A program made the translations under genes and the position numbers. Positions 57,041 to 64,000 of a DNA stretch of 64,000 nt are shown in pieces. The stretch comes from Larix kaempferi (taxonomy: Eukaryota > Streptophyta > Pinopsida > Pinales > Pinaceae). How positions within the stretch are numbered: the stretch's first letter is position 1; each line of letters starts with the position of its first letter. Where the stretch lies: positions 3,224,001 to 3,288,000 of the forward strand of contig BSBM01000865.1 of the NCBI GenBank assembly GCA_027924585.1. The letters run 5' to 3'. Under the pieces are notes generated by a model. That model was not told the DNA's origin, did not search any database, and saw only the letters and a list, made by a program, of their open reading frames with translations.

Positions 57041-58275
57041 GAGGAGTGTAAATATTTGATCCAGAGATCACTACTCCCTCTGGATCAATCTGAGACCTCA
57101 AGTAGTATGAATCTCAATGTCAATATATACTCATAAAAACATAGACTCAAACCACTAGATCTGCATCTACCAACTAACATATAAGTGCAATCAATCACAT
57201 AGACAACAGATATACCCTGGAACCCTTTCGAGAAAAACCAGCAAACTATGGGGCTATCTTCTCTCTCGAGCCCAGAGCATATAGAAGTATAAAAGACAGT
57301 ACAATACAGAATTACCTCAGCCGGTAACTCAATCCCTCTGACCAGGACAAAATCTAATTTGCATGCATCCAGCTGATGCATGCACTGAAGAAGTATGCCC
57401 TAACTGCCAATCTGGATCTGAGTGCTCTGACAGTGCCTCTAATAGATCTACCCTCTCTAGATCTCTCTGCTATGATCTGCTCGCTCTGAAGACTACCCAT
57501 TGATGAAATCGGCCCTCTCTGCATGCACAAGTGCGCCCTTCCCTCTGGATGTCAAATGCTCGTACTGCTCCGGATCTCAACAGATCTGAGCTCCGATCGT
57601 CCCTAACCTTCCTCAAATCTCAAGGCAAGGCTATCCTGGAAGTCACAGACTCCTAATCGATCAATCCAGCTCACAACGAGCTCCTCTGCCCTCAGGAAAA
57701 ACGTCCTCCTCCAAGAGAACTCGGCCTCCTCTAATCTCCATAGTAATCTCACTGTTGAGCTCTCTCAGCTCACAGGAACGGGTATCTAGCCTCTTTGGAA
57801 CTGAAGGTCACTGATCTAGCTCAGATCTGACCTTCCTAGCTCCTGCAGCAACTCCTCTCTATCTCAGAAAGTCGCCCCACATGGACAGATTCGTCCCCCT
57901 CAATCTGGCAGTATCTCTCTCCGATGATACAACTGAGTAACCCCATCTGGGGACCCCCTGCCTCTATAAATAATCTCACCAATGAATTAGGTTTGCCAAA
58001 ACCCTAATTCCCAGTGCATGCAAAAAGTCACTTTTGCATGCATGCATGCAAAAGGTCACTTTTACATGCAGTCACTGAATGTTGCAGGTCATGCAACACT
58101 CATGCATGCAAAGGTCAATCTCCCCTGAAGCTCCGCATGCAGCCCCCACTGGGCTCATGCCACTGAGTAGAGTGCATCTCACTCTCTACTCCATCCTGAT
58201 GCCTATGCAACTGATGTACCTCCATGTAAGGCATCTAAACCATGGAGGACATCCCGAAGTTACCATAATCTAACA
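57041..58275 (-). repeat. possible minus-strand LTR-like region
   Basis: On the minus strand it begins tgttagattatgg (plus-strand end ccataatctaaca at 58275) and has ttatttatagagg near 57970, a core-promoter-like layout. Between about 58010 and 58115 it is rich in catgcatg words, including a 22-base perfect palindrome around 58031-58052. No left terminus, partner LTR or target duplication was found. Confidence 0.3.
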
Positions 58276-59375
58276 AGGAACACTAGGGTTAAAGAAGCCC
58301 TAGATCCATGAGGAAGATGCCATGGGAGGTGTGTCCTAGCCTCTAGGTAGGTAGATGACTTCATGGATTTTAAACATTATTTTCTCATCCTTGAATCCTT
58401 TAAATACTAAATCCTAGTTTATGGCTTATAAAGGGTGGAAGCCTGTAAAATTTAAATAAATGAGAATGGCCACTTGCTAAAGGCATGATTGGAAGACAGG
58501 GAATTCCCTCCAACTCTTAGTTGAATATCCTTGGGAGGATTGGAAAAAGGATGAGTTCAAGTTGAGGTTTTTCATCTGTTTTATACTTTTCATGGGTTAA
58601 TTTGATAGCTGGAATTACTCTTACAAATCGCTGGTATAATCTTTGTAGAAGGGCAATTTTGATCGAATACGAAGAGATAAGGCTGAGATGTAATCCGCCT
58701 TACTTCTTCCTGTAACCATTCTTCATTTAATAGATATTGCTTCTGTCATTTCTGCATACTTAGAGGTGGTTGCTAGCCCTTTTCTTGTTCATGGTTGCAT
58801 GTTATACTTGGTTGTTTTGTAATTGTTGTGAGGTGCATCTTTAGAAGGGCCCTCCTATTAATTTCTGCATAAGGAAAAGACCTATATGGTTGGTCAGACC
58901 ATGCTGTGAATAGCCTAACTACACCTCTTCATCACATTCAAACCCTCTTGTTCTAAATCTTCCCTAACTCCATAGCCCAATTAGATAGGTATTAGTCTTG
59001 GAAAATTCCAACATCCATTTTATTCCTAAAGAAAACATCAAAAACAATCTTTATAGGGTTTCCCCCTTGTGCCGGAAAAGAACTGACCTAAAGAGAGTGG
59101 AAGGGTTACCGATGTGACAATAGGAAACCTTCCTAAGTGCCCCTAGGGTTGCACTTTGTTAAAGGACTTTGTAACATTTAAAGTACAGGTTTGGTAGATA
59201 ACACTACCTAGGCTTATAGGCTCCAGAGGCTACAGCCTACTAGTTCATGGAAGCTGCTTAACCAGGCTGTTTTCTTTGGTATAAAATGCCCTGTATGTAT
59301 GTATTAAATCGATTGAACAGTTAAAGGAAGCATTTTACTCTTAAAAACAAAAAAGAACATGCTAAAAATGCAGAC
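58276..59375. other. unassigned sequence downstream of the probable exons
   Basis: In minus-strand terms this is downstream of the third exon and would be intron sequence if the gene continues leftward. No further exon was recognised in it. Confidence 0.35.
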
Positions 59376-60745
59376 CTTTAGTATCCTATGCGTTGTTCTG
59401 GGAACACTGCTTGCAGCTGATGCAGAGGCCCTTTCCTTTTCCTCCTTGTGACGTTGCTTCGACACTTTGCTGGACTGCATACAAGTTAATGACCAACAAA
59501 ACAGTATTAGTCCCTCAGTTGATCGTTGTAAAGAGTATTTTATTCGCTAATGCAGGACAAAATAAAATAAAATTATGAAAAGAATTTACACTAATGTTCA
59601 CTCAGTAACAAAGTTAGGGGGCCTTAACACTGTGACCTGTAGCAAAATAAAGAGTGCCTACCTAATCTCCTAAAGAAGTCTAGTTACTTAATGTGTATAA
59701 ACATGAAATTTTGCCTGGTTATTGAAAAACAGCATAAAGAACCCTAATATAAAATGGATTTTCTTCTTAAATGGTACAATCTTTGAAAAAATAAATGGTG
59801 TATCTAAGCCCACTGGTGTGTGGTCTAACAACAAGCAGCGAGGTGATCAGGCCAATGTGGATGAGGCCAAGTGCAAATCCCGAGTGAGTTTGACAGCATA
59901 GAAACGCCCCTCATAAGGCGGCAGCTGAGCCAAAGGACAACTATAAGTGACCATAAGCAGTATTTCCTTTAAAATGGTGTATCTATATTCTAAATTTGTG
60001 AGGATGCCTATGTCCTTTAATTATCTCTAGTACAGGTACAACAAAGTCGATGGGTATCAGTAGCTTTAGAACCCCAGAGATGATTATTAGCAATATTTTC
60101 GTAACTCCAGAAGCAGAAAGTAAACAGTGTAAAAAACAAAATTCAAATAAATATTACAATACCTTCGAATGTATCCATACTACTGTTACAGAAAGTGTTC
60201 ATGGATAATAGTAATGCATTCAAACCCCGGTGATGATAATTAAAAATGTTTTCGAACTCCAGTAACAGAAGGTAAACAATTTTGATAAACTAAAATCAAC
60301 AGTGTGCCTCCTCTGCTATGAAGCGAATAAATATTGCAAATACAATTATTACAATTAATTTTAATAAACTCCATACCTTTGAAGTTCGCGGATCCCAATC
60401 CGAGGGATCGATGCCATATTGTTTCTGAAATTGTTCTCGTCTTTTTCTACCGCGCTCGCTTCTCTCCTCTGCACCAGAAAAAGAGATCATAATAAATAAA
60501 TCTTCCTATCGTTTTTCTGCAGCTTCACTGTGCAATTCGAGCAAAAACGAATATGAAGGAAAACATTGTATCTCACTGTATGAAACAGCGCATCGAACTG
60601 CTTTGGTGGATTTAGCTGTGGCGAACAGGTTAGTTTTATTCGAGTTTTGAGGGTTAAGAGGAAGAAATGGCGTTCCAAAAGTGGAGTGAACGAGTGTAGG
60701 GTGAGCAGGAATCGAAATGTTGGTGGCCATTGCAGTATTCTCCAA
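59376..60745 (-). CDS. 5' end of a probable plastid-targeted host gene, three exons (tentative RsmD-like methyltransferase)
   Basis: Three minus-strand exons join in phase. Exon 1 is 60745-60577 (169 nt; ATG at 60745, or 60730) and ends at a gtgagat donor. Intron 1 is 108 nt. Exon 2 is 60468-60377 (92 nt) and ends tcaaag at a gtatgg donor. Intron 2 is about 0.9 kb and ends atgcag. Exon 3 is 59474-59376 (99 nt) and ends ctaaag at a gtctgc donor. All sites are GT-AG. Exon 1 encodes a Ser/Thr/Asn-rich, acid-poor N-terminus (MATNISIPAHPTLVHS), typical of a chloroplast transit peptide. Exon 2 gives a basic stretch and YGIDPSDW, and exon 3 ends VPRTTHRILK. That layout resembles the N-terminus of plant RsmD-like rRNA methyltransferases, but the catalytic domain is not in view, so the name is a guess. 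Later exons should lie further left; none was found, so long introns or a truncated gene are both possible. Confidence 0.55.
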
Positions 60746-60867
60746 GCACCATTTGTTCCCACCATTTCAAATCCATTTTTAAGTAAGGATAATGCTCATT
60801 TGCTTCAATTATTTTGGGCAAAAATTGCAGGGTGAAATAAAAAATAATATTAATTACGTCCATAATA

Positions 60868-61376
60868 CGCCTACTTATTTTGATAAAGGCCCTCCATTGC
60901 ATGTTTTTAATTAAGATTATGTATTTTATGGACAAGATTTAATATTCATCATCATTTTCGGTGATCTGAGGGCAGGTCCTAGGGCAGTAAATAAATCTGT
61001 TAACTAGTTTGCAAGTATTAAGAAACAAATAAGCGTTACTAATTAAATAATCGTATCATTAACTAATTAATGAGATGACAGTTTACACTTAATTTCAACT
61101 ACTGTAACCATCTAGTTACGTCGATACTAGGCATACTTATTTTGATACAAGGCCCTACATTGCATGCTTTTAATTAAGATTATGTATTCTATGGACAAGA
61201 TTTTACAGTGGAGAATATTCATCGTCGTCTTCAGTGATCCAAGGGCAGCAAATAAATCTGTTCAATTGTTTGCAAGTATTAAGAAACAAATAAGCTTTAC
61301 TAATTAAATAATCATATCATTAACTAATTAATGAGATGGCAGTTTACACTTAATTTCAACTATTGTAACCATCTAG
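60868..61376. repeat. tandem duplication of about 250 bp upstream of the gene
   Basis: The block from ctacttattttgata (about 60871) to gtaaccatctag (about 61115) recurs from about 61134 to 61376, offset about 263 bases. Long shared runs include ttaattaagattatgtatt, gcaagtattaagaaac and aattaatgagatg. Copies differ at scattered bases and small indels, so it is moderately old. Confidence 0.85.
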
Positions 61377-61564
61377 CTCCAGCCTGGCATATTCCCTCTA
61401 TAGAATCCACCACTAAGCCATTTTGTCACATGTATCAACTCTTACCATGCCCTTGTAAGGTGATCCTATCGGCGTTTATCATATGCAAGTCATGCAGATA
61501 TGCTAGTAATAATGACCTCGGTTGTGTTAGGTGTAATCCCGCGAGGTGTTGTGATTGTTATTTT

Positions 61565-61850
61565 TTATGTTAAAACTTAGATTTAATTTTTGTAGTTAGG
61601 AGCTTTTTAGATTTAATTTTTGTAGTTAGGAGATTTTATAATAGTAGAAGCAATTCCAAGATATAAGATAAGTGTGCATTATTATTGTTGTTGGAATAAT
61701 AGTGTAAAAAGTAGTGTAATTTTGAGGGGTTTTGATGATGTAGAAATGCAGTTTACTTAAAGTAATAATTTTGATTGTATCGAGAGTAGCGAGACTTTTA
61801 GATTTAATTTGTGTAGTTAGGAGATTTTATAGTAGTAGAAACAATAATTT
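61565..61850. repeat. short repeated words ttagatttaattt-tgtagttaggag
   Basis: A 34-base unit of this type occurs twice head to tail at about 61576-61640. A third copy at about 61798 also includes the following gattttata and agtagtagaa text. The sequence between shows nothing else. Confidence 0.7.
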
Positions 61851-61986
61851 TGTAGCGAGAGTAGCAACGTGCTCTACAGCCTAGTATGGAGGAGATGTTG
61901 TCACATAATGTAACGTTATGTTACATTACAAAAAGTAAATCTCATAAAATTAAAAAGTTAGAACCAAATGAAAAAGTAATTAAAGT

Positions 61987-62148
61987 ATCCATGTTAAGCC
62001 TACATTTACCAAGCATCAAAGGGATCAAAATTCTTAAGGTGTAATTTTTTTTTAACATGTAAAAAAGTTAAACTTAAGATATAAAAAAATTACACCTCAA
62101 GAAATTGGATCCCTTTCAATGATTTGTAGATCCATGTTTAAGATGGAT
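61987..62148. mobile_element. foldback, MITE-like element
   Basis: Two inverted arms of about 65 bases surround a loop of about 35 bases. The left arm reads atccatgttaagc...aagggatcaaaattcttaaggtgtaatttttt. The right arm (62083-62148) returns aaaaaaattacacctcaagaaattggatcccttt...gatggat. The pairing is strong but imperfect. No coding capacity is present, and flanking duplications could not be defined, so the superfamily is unknown. Confidence 0.6.
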
Positions 62149-62155
62149 CTATGTT

Positions 62156-63927
62156 TGTAATGTCCCTTTTTAGAAATTTGTCAAAATGGTGAAATTTTCA
62201 AATTTTCCACTAGTTCGACCCTTGACTAGTATTGGTTTCTTGGTTTCCAAATGACTCCAAATGTTCCCAAATTGTTACAAAAGGTGTATGAATGATATTA
62301 GGACATGATTATGAGGTTCATGGATGCTTTAGAGTCTTCAAAAGGCTTTTGCAACTCTCCTTTAAGTTCTGGACAAAGTAGGGAGTTTGACTAGCAATTT
62401 GGGGTTCAAATCCCCCTTGGGTAGATGCTGGAAATGGCTCTCCAAATGCTATGGGACCCTCTCAAATTTCTGAACAGAGGTAGGGGACATGTAGGGGACA
62501 TCAATATAGGCTCATATACATCTCCATTCAAGTTATTAAGTATGCTACAACCCTCTCCAATCAGGTACAAAAATACTAGTTTCGACCTTGGGGGAAATGA
62601 TAGGCAATATTCTCCAAATGCTATGAAAATGAACAATATGACTCCAAAAGCTTATGCACTGAACATGAAACTTGTATAACAGGTTATTAATAGTCCATAC
62701 ATCATTAAATCATTAGTAGTTCACTGGTCCATTCGAATACATCAACATATCATTGGCATACATCAACATAGTGGGGAAATTGGCACCATTTGCTCGTTAA
62801 TAATCAAATTTACATAGTTCCACTTGGGATTTTGACTTGAAGCTATTTTGAACATGAAGAACAGATAATTTACATCATATGATAAAATAATGAAGCATTA
62901 GAAGCTCCCCCAAAGAGAAAAATAGCTCACCAAGTGCACAATTCCTCAAGGATCATGAATATGCCGAGCAAACTTGAAATGGTTCGAGAAACAAGCTGAA
63001 CTAGAAGTGACCATGAGCTGCCTTGTAGCTTGCACTTGCAACATATGAATCCATTAAAGCTCCAAATGAAAGGTCTGAATGGCCTCTCCAATTACCAACT
63101 AGGATGGGAATCTTTCACCCTCGAAATTGGTGTTAAGGCAAGTAGAGTAGCACTCCACTAGCTCTCCTCTCAAATGCAAATTTTGAAAATGATCAAAATC
63201 CCTTCTCTTACTTGATCCTTGTATTTTATAAACATCCTTAGCCTTCTAAAGTTCCAATTCCATCCATAGACTCCAAGCCAATTCGAATTAGGGAGAGGTT
63301 CATGATTTTCCATGTGTCTTCCACTTCCTAGCCTTCCACCTTCCACCAATTCGAGTAGGGACCTCTTGAGCTTCCCTAACTCCCATGAGCGCTCTCTTGG
63401 AGGCTATTATTAGGCCTGACATGTCATAATGGTTAGATGTCAACAATCTGGTCTGCAATTTGTCATAGGTGTCATAGCATCTTCATCATTGTTGTGATAG
63501 AGGTTAGGGAATCTAGTCCAAGTGTCCAATAACTCTTCATTTGACTCTTCCTCTTCCATGGGAGTTACACTTCCATCCAAATTCGACCTATGATGCATAT
63601 TTCCAAGTGTATGAGCCTTCCAACTCATCCCAAGAACGTTGAGCTTCTTAGGGATTCGAATTGACAAGAGGAGGTTGCCATGTGGCATAGAAAATCTAGC
63701 TTGTGTGGGCCCCACACCCTCCATGTGTCTTCATGATCAATTGTCACTCTGATTTTCTCTTGTATTTATTTATTTAGCTCCTTTATTAAATATTTATTCC
63801 ATTCTAATGTATAAGCATCATTTATTAGCTCCCTTATTGCAAATCCCAATGTCTCCATCCAACCTAGGGAACTAGTAGGACTAATGGAATTTTCTTGTCA
63901 TGACTTTATTTGAATGGGGACATTACA
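62156..63927 (-). repeat. 3' LTR of a minus-strand Ty3/gypsy element that continues past the window
   Basis: The plus-strand ends are tgtaatgtccc (62156) and gggacattaca (63927), an 11-bp perfect inverted pair with TG and CA. Outside the right end the element strand reads gggtggggaggac, a polypurine tract, preceded by gcaatcttgggtgg-type text often found before the 3' LTR in plant Tekay/Del-like elements. That gives a 1,772-bp LTR. A minus-strand TATA-like box lies near 63222-63230. The 94-codon frame at 63440-63724 is inside the LTR and is not called a gene. The partner LTR and target duplication lie beyond the window. Confidence 0.75.
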
Positions 63928-64000
63928 GTCCTCCCCACCCAAGATTGCTTGTCCTCGAGCAATTTCAGATTTGGATGCTACAAAATTTGTTCCTCCTCCC
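63928..64000 (-). promoter_or_regulatory. polypurine tract and 3' internal end of the same gypsy element
   Basis: On the minus strand the LTR is preceded by gggtggggaggac (63928-63940). Before that is ctcgaggacaagcaatc, a recurrent end-of-internal-region sequence in plant gypsy elements. The polyprotein should begin further to the right. Confidence 0.65.

Noticed and set aside
63440-63724. 94-codon minus-strand frame near the right edge
   Set aside because: It falls inside the 1,772-bp LTR defined by inverted ends and a polypurine tract. LTRs of this kind do not normally encode protein.

Overview
The window looks like nuclear DNA from a seed plant with a large, gene-poor genome. A gymnosperm is my guess, based only on the density and nesting of long LTR retrotransposons and the near absence of genes. 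Nothing bacterial or organellar was seen. Nearly everything recognisable is LTR retrotransposon sequence, with one plausible host gene end near 60 kb.

Left flank (1-5788): unassigned AT-rich sequence, two degenerate minisatellite tracts (880-1410 and 1410-1900), and a decayed coding-like stretch on the minus strand (3825-4620). Nest 1 (5789-23880): an old, diverged Tat-like LTR was hit by a young, complete, minus-strand Ty3/gypsy element of Tat type (9072-22989, target duplication acacc). Its 3' LTR was in turn hit by a 1,476-bp non-autonomous hAT-like DNA transposon (10298-11773, target duplication aaaaaata). After removing the hAT insertion and its duplication, both LTRs are exactly 3,147 bp. 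The single 5.6-kb pol frame carries an intact-looking RNase H between protease and reverse transcriptase, while the RNase H after reverse transcriptase has lost most catalytic residues.

Nest 2 (24272-50218) is four levels deep. A decayed plus-strand Ty1/copia element (target duplication caaca) was hit in its 5' LTR by a minus-strand gag-only element (24317-44388, target duplication attat). That element was hit by an old LTR-like block (24747-40072, 9-bp inverted ends). The block contains a 5.9-kb Reina-like chromovirus (26464-32363, target duplication caaac) and a seemingly perfect 963-bp tandem duplication. LTR divergence falls from outside to inside, as the nesting order predicts.

Right part (50224-64000): unassigned sequence, a solo LTR of the Tat family in the opposite orientation (52318-55470, target duplication gggtt), possible LTR-like sequence near 57-58 kb, and three minus-strand exons of a probable plastid-targeted protein (59376-60745). 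These are followed by a tandem duplication, a foldback element (61987-62148) and the 3' LTR of another minus-strand gypsy element whose body lies beyond the window (62156-63927).

The elements do not form a pathway. Each retroelement encodes its own gag, protease, reverse transcriptase, RNase H and integrase, and the non-autonomous ones would depend on enzymes supplied elsewhere. Only the Tat element looks structurally capable of activity. The Reina element has a substitution in the integrase catalytic triad, and the copia element is broken many times.
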